NCBI GenBank assembly: GCA_035628505.1
Contig: DASPJR010000164.1
Coordinates: 1 to 64,000 of the forward strand
DNA length: 64,000 nucleotides
Reading direction: 5' to 3'
Origin: DASPJR01 sp035628505
GTDB lineage: Bacteria; Planctomycetota; SZUA-567; H5-PLA8
In this document: positions 1 through 8,700 of the stretch, one piece after another
How positions within the stretch are numbered: position 1 is the stretch's first letter
How the letters are laid out: every line of letters begins with the position of its first letter
Translations under genes and position numbers: made by a program
Notes under the pieces: model-generated
What the model saw: the letters and a program-made list of their open reading frames with translations, nothing else
What the model was told of the DNA's origin: nothing
The model's database searches: none

Positions 1-2
1 AC

Positions 3-284
3 GAAGGCCAGCTCGTGGGCGAACACTGCAAAGACAACGATATTGCGGTTAATGTCGCCAAGGCCAAGCACCTCACCAACATGCGCCAGGCGAACAAGGA
101 AAACCTGGACACCTTAAAAACCAAGCGCGTCTTCTCGCTCGAAGAAGCGCTGGAATACATTGAAGACGACGAACTGGTGGAGGCGACGCCCAAATCGATC
201 CGCCTGCGCAAGCGCATCCTGCAGGAAAAGATGCGCATGAAGGAAGAGCGCGCGCTGCGTGACCGCGATACTGCCGCTGTCTGA
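3..284 (+). CDS. typA: TypA/BipA ribosome-associated GTPase, C-terminal end (5' truncated)
   Basis: Only the last ~94 codons are present; the reading frame is open to the left edge (codons from position 3). The protein end contains GEHCKDNDIAVNVAKAKHL, then LTNMR, a hydrophobic LEEALEYIEDDELVE block and PKSIRLRKR. These match the C-terminal domain of TypA/BipA, a translational GTPase that binds the ribosome and helps large-subunit assembly under stress. The GTPase domain lies outside the window. The tail after RKR is short and charged, as usual for the family. A strong hairpin with a T-run follows 26 bases after the stop. Family identification is from remembered conserved motifs and is firm; the symbol follows from that. 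Confidence 0.93.
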   Translation, partial: EGQLVGEHCKDNDIAVNVAKAKHLTNMRQANKENLDTLKTKRVFSLEEALEYIEDDELVEATPKSIRLRKRILQEKMRMKEERALRDRDTAAV

Positions 285-310
285 CGATTAACATTCAAAG
301 TGTGCAACAG

Positions 311-339
311 AAAAAACGCCGGCTTGCCCGGCGTTTTTT
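311..339. terminator. Bidirectional intrinsic terminator between typA and the NUDIX gene
   Basis: Perfect 12-bp stem AAAAAACGCCGG / CCGGCGTTTTTT around a CTTGC loop. The A-run on one side and the T-run on the other let it stop transcription from both convergent genes, typA (+) and the NUDIX hydrolase (-), whose stop codon is only 2 bases beyond the stem. Confidence 0.9.
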
Positions 340-341
340 CT

Positions 342-806
342 TTAGTTCACATCGCCCAGGTACAACTCGCCGCTCAATACTCCATTCGGGAGGATGAGCC
401 GGCGCAAAATTCTTGGAAAGAAGAGCGTGTCGTTGAGGCTTTTCAGATCGACCCACTCAATTCCGATCTGCTCCGAGTCCGGCGCCTGGCTGCGCGGCTT
501 TAATGTTGGATCAGCAAGCTCGCAGCCGAACATGTATTCGATCTGGTGTACGCTTTCGTGGATTTCACGGAATTCATGATTGCGGCCGATGTATTCGCGT
601 ATGTAGCGCAGCGCGCCAACACGAATTTCCGCGCCGAGCTCTTCACGGCACTCCCGCGTCAGCGCCTGCGGCAGCGTCTCACCAGGGTCCTGGCCGCCGC
701 CGGGCAGCAGGTAGTAAATCTCCTTTTTGTAGCTCAAATTTTTTGTGCACAGCAGCCGTCCACCATGGATAATGATGGCCTTGGCTGAATTACGTATCGA
801 CTTCAT
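342..806 (-). CDS. NUDIX hydrolase
   Basis: A 154-residue protein with a complete NUDIX box: GGQDPGETLPQALTRECREE followed by LGA, fitting GX5EX7REUXEEXGU. NUDIX enzymes hydrolyse nucleoside diphosphates linked to another moiety; the substrate cannot be told from the box. The N-terminal strand (KAIIIHGGRLLCTKN) and the LLPGGG lead-in are typical of the family. I chose the ATG at 806 because GGAG lies 8 bases upstream; the frame stays open a further 19 codons to 863 but that extension has no ribosome site. It is convergent with typA and shares its terminator. Divergent from the beta-lactamase-like gene, with the two starts about 74 bases apart, so both promoters must lie in that short gap. Confidence 0.88.
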   Translation of the reverse strand: MKSIRNSAKAIIIHGGRLLCTKNLSYKKEIYYLLPGGGQDPGETLPQALTRECREELGAEIRVGALRYIREYIGRNHEFREIHESVHQIEYMFGCELADPTLKPRSQAPDSEQIGIEWVDLKSLNDTLFFPRILRRLILPNGVLSGELYLGDVN

Positions 807-879
807 CGTCGCCACTCCGGGCTTAAGGAAAGCTGCAATAATACGCCGGAGTATGCGGCACAATCAATGAGGGTTCCAC

Positions 880-2259
880 ATGCTGCGAAGCTTAACAACT
901 ATCGTCACTGTCTTTTCGGCGGCCGTTTCGTTTTGTGCAGAACCAGAGCAAGTCAAGGAACTGCGAAAGCTGATTCAGCAGCGCATCGATAACAAGTGGA
1001 GTGTCGGGATTGCGGCGGCTTACATCGATAAGAATGGAATTTACTTCGCCACGGCGGGAACCCTCAGCCAAACCGATAAGACTCCGGTCGATAAAGACAG
1101 TGTTTTTGAAATCGGCTCGGTCAGCAAAGCATTCACGGGCGTGCTGCTCGCGGAAGCCGTTCAGCGCGGTGAATTGAAACTCAACGATGAAGTCTCACTT
1201 TATTTGCCGAACGTAAAATTGCCAAGTCGCGACGGCCAACCCATCCGCCTGCTGCACTTGACTCAGCACACTTCCGGTCTGCCCTACATGCCGGATAACC
1301 TCAAGCCCAAAGACATGATGAATCCGTTTGCGGATTACACGGTTGAGCAGCTCTATGCCTGCCTGGCCGCTTGTAAACTCGCCCGCACCCCGGGTGCGGG
1401 CTACGAGTACTCGAATCTCGCTACCGGCCTGCTTGGACACACGCTGGCACTTAAGGCCAATTGCAGCTACGAAGAACTTCTGCTCGCGCGCATCTGCCAG
1501 CCGCTGGAGATGAAGGACACGCGCATTGCCTTAACACCTGAGATGCGCAAGCGCCTGGCGCTCGGACATAACGAAGGCCTCGAGGTGGTCAAGAACTGGG
1601 ACATTATCTCGCTCGCTGGCGCAGGCGGCATCCGATCAACGGCCAGTGATGTTGCGCGCTTCGTTGCGGCAAACATGGGGCTGAAAGAATCGAAGCTGCA
1701 GGCCGCTTTCAATGCGTCCCATGGAAATCATTTTCCTGTTGGCGGAGCCACGCACATTGCTCTCGGCTGGCATATCTCCAAAGCGTTCGGTACCGAGATA
1801 ATCTGGCACAATGGCCGGACCGGCGGGTACCAATCCTTCGCCGGCTTCATCAAAGACCAGAAGAAGGGCATTGTTGTTCTGTCGAATTGCGAATCCAGCA
1901 TCGACGACATCGGCATGCATCTGCTGGAGTCCAAACATGGGCTGAACCCGAAGATGTCAACCCCGCGCGAAGAACGTACCTCTATCGAGCTCAAGCCTGA
2001 AGTTCTACAGAAGTTAACCGGTGACTACGAGCTTGTGCCCGGTTTCGTGCTGACGATTACCGCCGAAGGCAACCGGCTGATGGCCCAGGCGACCGGGCAG
2101 CCGAAGCTTGAGGTCTATCCCGAAAGCGAGTTCAAGTTCTTCTATAAGGCGGTTGATGCGCAGATTACCTTCGACAAAGACATTACTGGCAACGCAACGG
2201 GACTGACACTTCATCAAAATGGCGCCAACATGCCGGCCAAAAAGCTAAAGGGCAAATAA
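880..2259 (+). CDS. Exported serine hydrolase of the class C beta-lactamase/esterase family
   Basis: 459 residues with a signal peptide (residues 1-20, cleavage near SFCA-EP). The three family motifs are all present: SVSK (Ser80-Lys83), YSN (Tyr177-Asn179) and HNGRTGG (His310-Gly316), so the protein should be catalytically active. Members include class C beta-lactamases, D-aminopeptidases and esterases; the substrate cannot be assigned. About 110 residues follow the catalytic domain (from ~350) and resemble the small beta-barrel tail seen in many such hydrolases. The start is supported by GAGGG eight bases upstream. The next gene begins 4 bases after its stop, so the two are probably co-transcribed. 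Confidence 0.88.
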   Translation: MLRSLTTIVTVFSAAVSFCAEPEQVKELRKLIQQRIDNKWSVGIAAAYIDKNGIYFATAGTLSQTDKTPVDKDSVFEIGSVSKAFTGVLLAEAVQRGELKLNDEVSLYLPNVKLPSRDGQPIRLLHLTQHTSGLPYMPDNLKPKDMMNPFADYTVEQLYACLAACKLARTPGAGYEYSNLATGLLGHTLALKANCSYEELLLARICQPLEMKDTRIALTPEMRKRLALGHNEGLEVVKNWDIISLAGAGGIRSTASDVARFVAANMGLKESKLQAAFNASHGNHFPVGGATHIALGWHISKAFGTEIIWHNGRTGGYQSFAGFIKDQKKGIVVLSNCESSIDDIGMHLLESKHGLNPKMSTPREERTSIELKPEVLQKLTGDYELVPGFVLTITAEGNRLMAQATGQPKLEVYPESEFKFFYKAVDAQITFDKDITGNATGLTLHQNGANMPAKKLKGK

Positions 2260-2263
2260 GCGC

Positions 2264-3730
2264 ATGGTTACGCGTGAACCTCGGCAGATCTGTACCGCCC
2301 TGCTTTTAGCCGCGCTGCTCGCCGGCAGTCTGCGTGCCGGTGAGCCTGAGAATGCGGTCATTGCGCCGCCAGAGTCGCTGTTGGACCAGGTGATCGAGCT
2401 GAACCGGATTCACGAGCCGGAACTGGATGCGGTCGCGCTTCGAACGGAATTCAACGCGCTCGTAGAAAAGGCTCGGACTGCGCTCACTCCGCTGAAAACG
2501 CCACAGGAGAAAGTGGCGGCGCTGAACAAGGTTTTGCTCACCGACCGTAAAGTAGCCTATCTCTCAAACAAGTACTGGCGCGATGCCACGCTTGCCGCGA
2601 GCGTTCTGCGCGCGCAGGGCAACTGCCTTTCGACGTCCACATTGTATGTGCTGATCGGCAAAGCGCTCGATCTGCCGATCAAAATGGTTCTCGTGCCGCG
2701 CCATGCGTACGCGCGTTGGGATGACGGCACTGTCCGGATAAACATCGAGACCACCTACGGTGGCGCTGAACTTCCGGACGCACATTATCTGAGCGGCGTC
2801 AGGCAGCCGGCGCCGGACGACATCGAAAAACTCGGCTGGGGCCGCTCGCTGACGGACACGCAGGTGATCGGCGAACTGCACGCCATAGCCGCCGGGCACC
2901 GCACGGGCGAGAGCCGCATCGAAGACGCAATCGTTCTGCTCGAAAAGGCGATCGCCGCGATGCCCGAACGGAGGGATCTGGAGCTGCGGCGCTACCGGCT
3001 GATGTCCACGCTTCCGGGGCGCCGTCTGCTCGCCCGGCAGAAAGTCATCCAGGTGCTGCAGGACGGCAAGAACCCTCTACCCTCAGGCGTGCAATGTGAC
3101 GCATTGGTTTTCCTTGCGCAGGAAGCCGCGGCTGAAGGCGACTACCAGCAGGAGCGTACGCTGCTGCTCGGCGCGTTCGCGCGTGCGCCGAAGTCTGATC
3201 AGCTACACGTGCTGAGCTCGCTGGCGTTCTGCCACCGTTCGATGAAAGACTACCGCGGGGCGGTGCGCTACATGGAACTCGCGTCCGCGCTCGACCCCGA
3301 TAACGACAGCACGCTCTACAATCTTGCAATCCTCCAGAAGAACGACGGCCGGCTTGACGATGCGCTCACGACAATCCGCCGCGCGCGGAAGATCAATCCA
3401 GAAAGCTGGAATCTGCATATTATGGAGGCGGGTTACCTGATCTTCGCCGGCAAGCGTGAAGAGGGAATGAAACTTTACGAAACGTTGGAGAAGCCGCGCG
3501 CCGACGTGGAATTCTGGGAAATTATGCAGACTTGGTTCATGGCCGCAAGCCAGCAGCGCGAGAAGTTCTACACACAGTTTGAGCGCGCGCTGTCTCTCGC
3601 GCGCTCACCGCGAATACTTGAATGGATTGAGCAGGACCCCGACCTGGACGTGTACCGCAACGAAACAGAGTTCAAAGATCTCGTTGCGAAGCACCGCCCG
3701 CGCCTGCTCCAGGAAGGAGAAAAAAAGTAA
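2264..3730 (+). CDS. Exported transglutaminase-like/TPR protein
   Basis: 488 residues. An N-terminal signal peptide ends near LRAGEP (~26). Residues ~85-175 form a transglutaminase-like core: GNCLSTSTLYVLIGKALDLP with Cys121, then RHAYARW with His147, and INIETT with Glu162 in the place of the acidic triad residue. This arrangement is like the SirB1/transglutaminase-like families, in which the domain is followed by TPRs. Residues ~215-480 contain TPR-like helical pairs (for example SALDPDNDSTLYNLAILQKN). Function is unknown; a periplasmic protease-like or scaffold role is an inference. Its stop codon is inside a hairpin shared with the convergent superoxide dismutase gene. Confidence 0.75.
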   Translation: MVTREPRQICTALLLAALLAGSLRAGEPENAVIAPPESLLDQVIELNRIHEPELDAVALRTEFNALVEKARTALTPLKTPQEKVAALNKVLLTDRKVAYLSNKYWRDATLAASVLRAQGNCLSTSTLYVLIGKALDLPIKMVLVPRHAYARWDDGTVRINIETTYGGAELPDAHYLSGVRQPAPDDIEKLGWGRSLTDTQVIGELHAIAAGHRTGESRIEDAIVLLEKAIAAMPERRDLELRRYRLMSTLPGRRLLARQKVIQVLQDGKNPLPSGVQCDALVFLAQEAAAEGDYQQERTLLLGAFARAPKSDQLHVLSSLAFCHRSMKDYRGAVRYMELASALDPDNDSTLYNLAILQKNDGRLDDALTTIRRARKINPESWNLHIMEAGYLIFAGKREEGMKLYETLEKPRADVEFWEIMQTWFMAASQQREKFYTQFERALSLARSPRILEWIEQDPDLDVYRNETEFKDLVAKHRPRLLQEGEKK

Positions 3731-3750
3731 CGCGGAGTTCCGCGTTACTT
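3725..3750. terminator. Terminator hairpin that contains both stop codons
   Basis: Perfect 12-bp stem AAGTAACGCGGA / TCCGCGTTACTT with a 2-nt GT spacer. The left arm holds the TAA stop of the TPR gene and the right arm holds the TAA (read as tta) of the dismutase gene. The six A residues at 3721-3726 give a U-run for transcripts from the minus strand, so it most clearly terminates the dismutase mRNA. Confidence 0.8.
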
Positions 3751-4461
3751 TCCAGCGAAGCGCTTTTCGACTTCGCCCCAGTTGACCACGTTCCAGATCG
3801 CTTTCAGATAATCGGCGCGCTTGTTCTGGTACTTCAGGTAGTAAGCGTGCTCCCAGACATCGATACCGAAGAGCGGCGTCTTGCCTTCCATTACGGGACA
3901 GTCCTGGTTGGCGGTGCTGTAGACATCCAGCTTGCCATCGGGAGTCTTCACCAGCCATGACCAGCCGCTGCCGAAGCGCTTGAGGCCCGCGTCGTTCATT
4001 TTCTCGCTGAGCGTCTTCACGTCCGTGAACGTGCTCTTGATCGCATCGGCCAGCGCTCCCTTGGGCTCGCCGCCGCCGCCCGCGGAGGCCGGTCCGAGCG
4101 TCTGCCAGAAAAGCGAGTGGTTATAGTGTCCGCCGCCGTTGTTAATCACGGCCTGGCGAACGGCTTCGGGCACCGCCGCGGCTTTGTTTGCAAGAATTTC
4201 TTCCAGCGGCTTGCCGAGCAGATCGCTGTCTTTGAGCGCCTTGTTCAGATTATCGACGTAGGCGTTGTGATGCTTGCCGTGATGAATTTCCATCGTGGCC
4301 TTGTCGATGTGTGGCTCGAGCGCGTCTGCCGCGTAAGGCAGCTTGGGCAGTTCGTAAGGATTTCCAGCGGCGAGCACGCGGCCGGGCTTCAGCAGGCCCG
4401 TTGACAGCGCTGCTCCAACAGCAACTCCCGTCGTCAAAAATGTCCGTCGATGCATTCTCAT
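3745..4461 (-). CDS. Tat-exported Fe/Mn superoxide dismutase
   Basis: 238 residues: a twin-arginine signal (MHRRTFLTTG, residues 3-12, then a hydrophobic stretch) followed by a complete Fe/Mn superoxide dismutase. Metal ligands are visible in MEIHHGKHH (His60), HYNHSLFW (second His) and DVWEHAYY (Asp and His). The outer-sphere glutamine is in STANQD, the position used by Mn enzymes, so manganese is more likely than iron; this is inference. It converts superoxide to peroxide and oxygen, here probably outside the cytoplasm. AAAGGAG lies 9 bases before the ATG. It sits downstream of, and on the same strand as, a cytosolic paralogue, with a palindrome between them. Confidence 0.93.
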   Translation of the reverse strand: MRMHRRTFLTTGVAVGAALSTGLLKPGRVLAAGNPYELPKLPYAADALEPHIDKATMEIHHGKHHNAYVDNLNKALKDSDLLGKPLEEILANKAAAVPEAVRQAVINNGGGHYNHSLFWQTLGPASAGGGGEPKGALADAIKSTFTDVKTLSEKMNDAGLKRFGSGWSWLVKTPDGKLDVYSTANQDCPVMEGKTPLFGIDVWEHAYYLKYQNKRADYLKAIWNVVNWGEVEKRFAGK

Positions 4462-4496
4462 ACGTCCGCTCTCCTTTTAGGTTTGTCTGCAAAGCG

Positions 4497-4554
4497 CGCA
4501 GAGGCGCAGACACGGAGAACAAGACTCTGTTCTCTGCGTTTCCGCGCCTCTGCG
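4497..4554. repeat. Nested intergenic palindrome between the two dismutase genes
   Basis: Outer 11-bp arms CGCAGAGGCGC (4497-4507) and GCGCCTCTGCG (4544-4554) are exact inverted copies; inner arms GAGAAC (4515-4520) and GTTCTC (4529-4534) are also exact. No T-run follows. It could fold in the mRNA as a stabilising or attenuating element between the two dismutase cistrons. Confidence 0.7.
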
Positions 4555-4566
4555 GTAAAAATTGAG

Positions 4567-5175
4567 TTACTTGCCGAAGCGCTTGCCGACTTCGGTCCAG
4601 TTCACCACATTCCAGATTGCGTTCAGGTAATCCGGGCGCCGATTCTGATACTTCAGGTAGTAGGCATGTTCCCAAACATCGATCCCGAAGATCGGGGTCT
4701 TGCCTTCCATGATCGGCGAATCCTGGTTCAGCGTGGAATAGACTTCAAGCTTGCCGTCGGCGCCTTTCACCAGCCAGGACCAGCCGCTGCCGAAGCGCTT
4801 GGTACCGGCATCAATCATCTTTTCTTTCAGACCGGCAAAGCCGCCAAACGTGCTCTTCACGGCATCTCCCAGTGTACCGGTGGGCTCGCCGCCCGCGTTC
4901 GGTCCGAGAACGGTCCAGAACAAAGAATGATTGGCATGGCCGCCGCCGTTGTTGATCACGGCCTGGCGGATGGCTTCGGGAACTTTGGCGCATTTGTTGG
5001 CGAGCAGTTCTTCGATCGAAAGCTTCTGGAGATCCGGATGCGTTTCGAGTGCTTTGTTCAGATTGGTCACGTAAGCATTGTGATGCTTGCCGTGATGAAT
5101 CTCCATCGTCATCTTGTCGATGTGCGGTTCCAGCGCGTCGGGCGCGTAAGGCAAAGCTGGCAATGTAAACGGCAT
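4567..5175 (-). CDS. sodA: Cytosolic Fe/Mn superoxide dismutase
   Basis: 202 residues, the usual length for the family. The frame stays open upstream to 5304, but the ATG at 5175 has a textbook GGAGG six bases before it and begins MPFTLPALPYAPDALEPHID, the normal dismutase N-terminus. Metal-ligand motifs MEIHHGKHH, HANHSLFW and DVWEHAYY are intact. The glutamine in STLNQDSP is at the Mn-type position, so the manganese assignment (sodA) is likely but inferred. No signal peptide. It is the first of two dismutase genes on this strand and is closely similar to the Tat-exported one downstream, so the pair looks like a duplication with one copy redirected to the envelope. Confidence 0.93.
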   Translation of the reverse strand: MPFTLPALPYAPDALEPHIDKMTMEIHHGKHHNAYVTNLNKALETHPDLQKLSIEELLANKCAKVPEAIRQAVINNGGGHANHSLFWTVLGPNAGGEPTGTLGDAVKSTFGGFAGLKEKMIDAGTKRFGSGWSWLVKGADGKLEVYSTLNQDSPIMEGKTPIFGIDVWEHAYYLKYQNRRPDYLNAIWNVVNWTEVGKRFGK

Positions 5176-5581
5176 CGGTAACCTCCGGCAAAATTCGGGG
5201 AACTCGGTCGCTGGAACCTGCCATCCCCAGGCCACTGGCAGGCCGCGCTTTTGAATTCGCGAAAAGCTATATGCGCCGAATTGAAGCGCCATTTCGCGAG
5301 GCAAAAAGAGTGTACCGACTGAATGATATGCATTTCAACGACCAAAATGAAAATATCACTTCTCTAAGATGGCTAAAAACGGCCAACTCTTAACACATTG
5401 GATTGAAATGCGGGCTTCCCGTCTCAAAACAAACCACTTTGCCGAAGGCATCAAACTCGCATGCGCGTGCGCAAAAAATGTTTATTGATTTAAAAATCCC
5501 GAATGCGTTCCCGGTACAAAAGTTGCCGATGTAAGTGCGGCGCTTGGAGCGGGATGGCCGCAGTATATAGCACGAGAGGAC
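5176..5581. other. Intergenic region upstream of the dismutases, no gene seen
   Basis: Divergent gap of ~400 bases that is more AT-rich than its surroundings, especially 5320-5400 and 5470-5510. It must carry the promoter of the dismutase pair. I see a weak TGATAT (5324) ... ATATCA (5353) inverted pair and a TATATAG near 5564, but no convincing -35/-10 pair on either strand. Confidence 0.4.
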
Positions 5582-5815
5582 ATGCGATTGAGCTTCCAGA
5601 CTGATCCCTTTGCTTTAGAGACCGACGAACTGGTCAGAAACGGCCAGCCGATCGTGCCGGAAGGTTTCTGCTGGCAGCGCTTCGCTGACTCGCGGCTGGC
5701 GCAGTTCGAATATGCAGAACAGCTTGAGCAGGAAGAATGTCTCGAGCAGATGAAATGCACTGCAAGCGAGCTTGAGTTCGAAACGGCTCTCTATGCGCGG
5801 TCGTCAGGCATCTGA
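5582..5815 (+). CDS. Small acidic protein of unknown function
   Basis: 77 residues, rich in Glu and Leu, with no membrane segment or motif I recognise. Codon choice resembles neighbouring genes (many G/C third positions) and the segment EYAEQLEQEECLEQMKC looks like a short amphipathic helix. AGAGGA precedes the ATG but with only one base between, which is poor, so the start is uncertain. It is on the same strand as the glycoside hydrolase-glycosyltransferase fusion, 65 bases ahead of it. I do not recognise a family. It may be real but has no functional clue. Confidence 0.45.
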   Translation: MRLSFQTDPFALETDELVRNGQPIVPEGFCWQRFADSRLAQFEYAEQLEQEECLEQMKCTASELEFETALYARSSGI

Positions 5816-5880
5816 CGCAGCGCTTAATGGTGTTGTCTTTATTTAAACTACGGGTTCTTGAAAAGAGAAAGAGGTAAGCA

Positions 5881-8568
5881 ATGAGCATTACGCCGCCTTC
5901 GCAGCATGCTGTCCCTGAAAATCTTAAAAACTTTATTTGGGCTGTCGGTGTTGAATGCTCACTATTACCGCACATCAAAGTCGACCAATTCGAGTGGACT
6001 CAGCACGATAAACAGTGGAAAGACGACTTCCGGCTCATCCGCGAGGATTTCGGCGCCATCTCCACACGCTACTGCCTGCCGTGGAGCATGCTTGAGCCGC
6101 AGCGCGGCGTGTTCGACTGGAAGTGGGCCGACGAGCGCATCGAGTACATCACTGGAACGCTCGGTCTCAAGCTGATGCTTGATGTCATGCATTTTGGAAC
6201 TCCCCAGTGGCTGCAGCAGGCGTGCGGCGATCCGGAATTCCCGGAAGCGCTCGAAGCACTCTCTGCAAAAGTCGCTGAACGCTACCGTGAGCGCGTGCAG
6301 ATGTTCTGCCCTTTCAATGAGCCGCTGATCACGGCGCTCTTCTCAGGAGATTTCGGATTCTGGCCACCGCATTCGCGGCGCTGGCGCGGCTACATGCCGG
6401 TGCTCAGCCGCGTAGTCCAGGGAACCATCCGCGCCACGCGCGCAATCCGCTCGGCCGCGCCCGAAGCGACGGTGATCCTGTGCGATTCCTGTGAGCACCA
6501 TCACACGCGCGAGCCTGAACTTGAAGCGGACATCCGCATGCGCAACCTGCGCCGCTTCGCGGTGCTGGACCTGATCACCGGCAAGGTCGACGAGCGCCAC
6601 CCGCTGCGCAAGTGGTTCACGAGCTACGGCTTCAGCGATACGGATCTGGCCTGGATCAACGCCAACCGCTGGGCGCCGGACGTCATCGGACTCGACTATT
6701 ACAGCCATACCGAGACGCAACTTGAAACGATTAACGGCGGTGTTCGCCAGCGCAAGCCGGAAAGCCCGCTCGGCCTTTATGGCTGCAGCATGGAATACTG
6801 GAACCGCTACGGCATTCCGATGATGGTGACGGAGACCAGCATCGACGGCCCGCAGCTTGACCGGGAATTGTGGCTGGAACAGACCGTCAACGACTGCAAG
6901 CGCCTGCGCGAAGAGGGCGTGCCGATGATCGGCTACACCTGGTGGCCGTTCTTCGATAACGTGGACTGGGACGGCGCGCTCCTCCACCACATCGGCAAAA
7001 TTCACGCGGTTGGGCTCTACAATCTGCGCCGACAGAAAGACGGCATCCTCAAGCGCGTACGTTCGCCGCTGGCCGAGCACTTCGCAGCCGCGATCAAGAA
7101 CAGTAGTGAGATCGCCGGCGAACTGAAGGAGATCGCCCAGCCGACCCTCGAGCTGAACGACGACGGTATCGACTTCATTCCAAGCGGAACCGTGGATCTG
7201 CAACTGGGCACCGAAAGCAGCGGAAGAAACGCAGCGAAGCAGCCGGAACTGAAACTGGTAGCTTCCGCCGAGAAAAAGGAAATCAAGAAAACAGCTCCGG
7301 TAAAAGCAGCGAACACCTCGGCAGCCGCCGGCGGTGCGCGCAGTGATGACTGGGGCATCATTGTGTTCTGTCATCTGCGCTGGGGCTTTGTCTGGCAGCG
7401 ACCGCAGCAGTTTATCAGCAGGTATGCGCGCAAGCACCCAGTGCTCTTTATTGAAGAGCCGATGTTCGACCTGACCGAAGGCGAATCGCGACTCTTCCTG
7501 CATCGTGTGATGCCCAACGTCGTCGTGGCCTGTCCGCACTTCCTGAAGTCCGAAGAGCACGACAAGGCCAAGGTGATGGCGGGGATTGAGCGTTTCGCGC
7601 GGCAGGCCGTGAAGGTCCTCAACGATGACGGCCGCTTCGACCGCCCGGTGCTCTACTACTACAATCCGATGGACGTCTCCTGGAGTCTTGGCAAGTTCAA
7701 CGAACGGGCGGTCATTTACGACTGCATGGATGAGCTCAGCCAGTTCAAGAACGCGCCAAAGGAGCTCATCGACAACGAGAAGCGCCTGCTGCAGACTGCC
7801 GACGTGGTCTTCACCGGCGGCTATCAGATGTACGTCAACAAGTCGCAGCACAATTCCAACTGCCACTTCTTCGGATGCGGCGTGGATGTCCCGCACTTTG
7901 CCCAGGCGCGCAGCGAAGACACTTCAGTGCCGCCTGATGTTGATTTCCTCAGCCGGCCGATCCTCGGATGGTTCGGCGTGATCGACGAGCGCGTCGACTA
8001 CCCGCTGCTCGACAAGCTGGCTGAGCGGCATCCGGAATGGTCGATTGCGATGATCGGCCCGGTGGTGAAAGTCGATCCTGAACTGCTGCCGCACCGTCCG
8101 AATCTCTACTGGCTGGGCGGGCGCGACTACCGCGTGCTGCCGAACTACTGCAAGGCGTTCGATGTCTGCCTCATGCCTTTCGCCATCAACGCCGCGACGC
8201 AGTACATCAATCCCACCAAGGCGCTGGAATACATGGCAACCGGCCGTCCGATTGTCGGAACCGCGATAGCCGACGTCGTCCGCAACTTCGGATCGATCGT
8301 GCGCGTGGCCAAGAACCACGACGACTTCATCCGCTGCTGCGAAGAGGCCATCCGCAATCCCGATCAGGCGCTGATCGACAAGGGCCTTGAGCTCGCCGAG
8401 CAGAACAGCTGGACCAGCATCGTAGCGAAGATGCTCGGGCTCATCGATGAGGCGATCGCCAGGCGCGGCGATTCCGGCAAGAGCAGCGGAAACGATATCC
8501 CGCGCATCCAGACTGACGAGGGCATCCTCGAAATCACCTGGAGCTATCCTTCGGTGGCCGGCTCGTAA
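5881..8568 (+). CDS. Glycoside hydrolase (clan GH-A) - glycosyltransferase fusion
   Basis: 895 residues with two enzymes in one chain. Residues ~15-405 are a GH1-like TIM barrel: the acid/base pair lies in CPFNEPL (Asn146-Glu147) and the nucleophile in MVTETS (Glu318). Residues ~410-488 are a low-complexity Ala/Lys/Glu linker. Residues ~490-870 are a GT-B glycosyltransferase beginning HLRWGFVWQRPQQF, a signature common in glycosyltransferases found near UDP-galactopyranose mutase. No signal peptide, so it should be cytoplasmic. AGAGGT lies just upstream of the ATG. A UDP-galactopyranose mutase gene follows on the same strand, and a second hydrolase like its N-terminal half lies on the other strand nearby. 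A role in galactofuranose-containing glycan synthesis is an inference from this context. Confidence 0.85.
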   Translation: MSITPPSQHAVPENLKNFIWAVGVECSLLPHIKVDQFEWTQHDKQWKDDFRLIREDFGAISTRYCLPWSMLEPQRGVFDWKWADERIEYITGTLGLKLMLDVMHFGTPQWLQQACGDPEFPEALEALSAKVAERYRERVQMFCPFNEPLITALFSGDFGFWPPHSRRWRGYMPVLSRVVQGTIRATRAIRSAAPEATVILCDSCEHHHTREPELEADIRMRNLRRFAVLDLITGKVDERHPLRKWFTSYGFSDTDLAWINANRWAPDVIGLDYYSHTETQLETINGGVRQRKPESPLGLYGCSMEYWNRYGIPMMVTETSIDGPQLDRELWLEQTVNDCKRLREEGVPMIGYTWWPFFDNVDWDGALLHHIGKIHAVGLYNLRRQKDGILKRVRSPLAEHFAAAIKNSSEIAGELKEIAQPTLELNDDGIDFIPSGTVDLQLGTESSGRNAAKQPELKLVASAEKKEIKKTAPVKAANTSAAAGGARSDDWGIIVFCHLRWGFVWQRPQQFISRYARKHPVLFIEEPMFDLTEGESRLFLHRVMPNVVVACPHFLKSEEHDKAKVMAGIERFARQAVKVLNDDGRFDRPVLYYYNPMDVSWSLGKFNERAVIYDCMDELSQFKNAPKELIDNEKRLLQTADVVFTGGYQMYVNKSQHNSNCHFFGCGVDVPHFAQARSEDTSVPPDVDFLSRPILGWFGVIDERVDYPLLDKLAERHPEWSIAMIGPVVKVDPELLPHRPNLYWLGGRDYRVLPNYCKAFDVCLMPFAINAATQYINPTKALEYMATGRPIVGTAIADVVRNFGSIVRVAKNHDDFIRCCEEAIRNPDQALIDKGLELAEQNSWTSIVAKMLGLIDEAIARRGDSGKSSGNDIPRIQTDEGILEITWSYPSVAGS

Positions 8569-8620
8569 CGCCAAATCGGTTCGGTCGAGCAATTGCAAAG
8601 ACATATCAAGATGCAGGTGA

Positions 8621-8645
8621 AGAGGGGGCGCGCTGCGCCCCTTCT
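8621..8645 (+). other. Stem-loop between the fusion enzyme and the mutase
   Basis: AGAGGGGGCGC / GCGCCCCTTCT around a GCT loop: 11 pairs with one G-U. No T-run follows, so it is not an obvious terminator; the two flanking genes may be one transcript with this hairpin as a processing or stability element. Confidence 0.6.
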
Positions 8646-8700
8646 GAAAAACAGGCCGGAAATGCAGCACTGACTATCAAAAACGGAGAGGTCTTCATCT

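Noticed and set aside
6343..7896. Long open frame (517 codons) on the minus strand
   Set aside because: It lies fully inside the hydrolase-glycosyltransferase fusion gene, has His/Val/Arg-rich antisense-type composition and no recognisable motif; the plus-strand frame has clear enzyme motifs.
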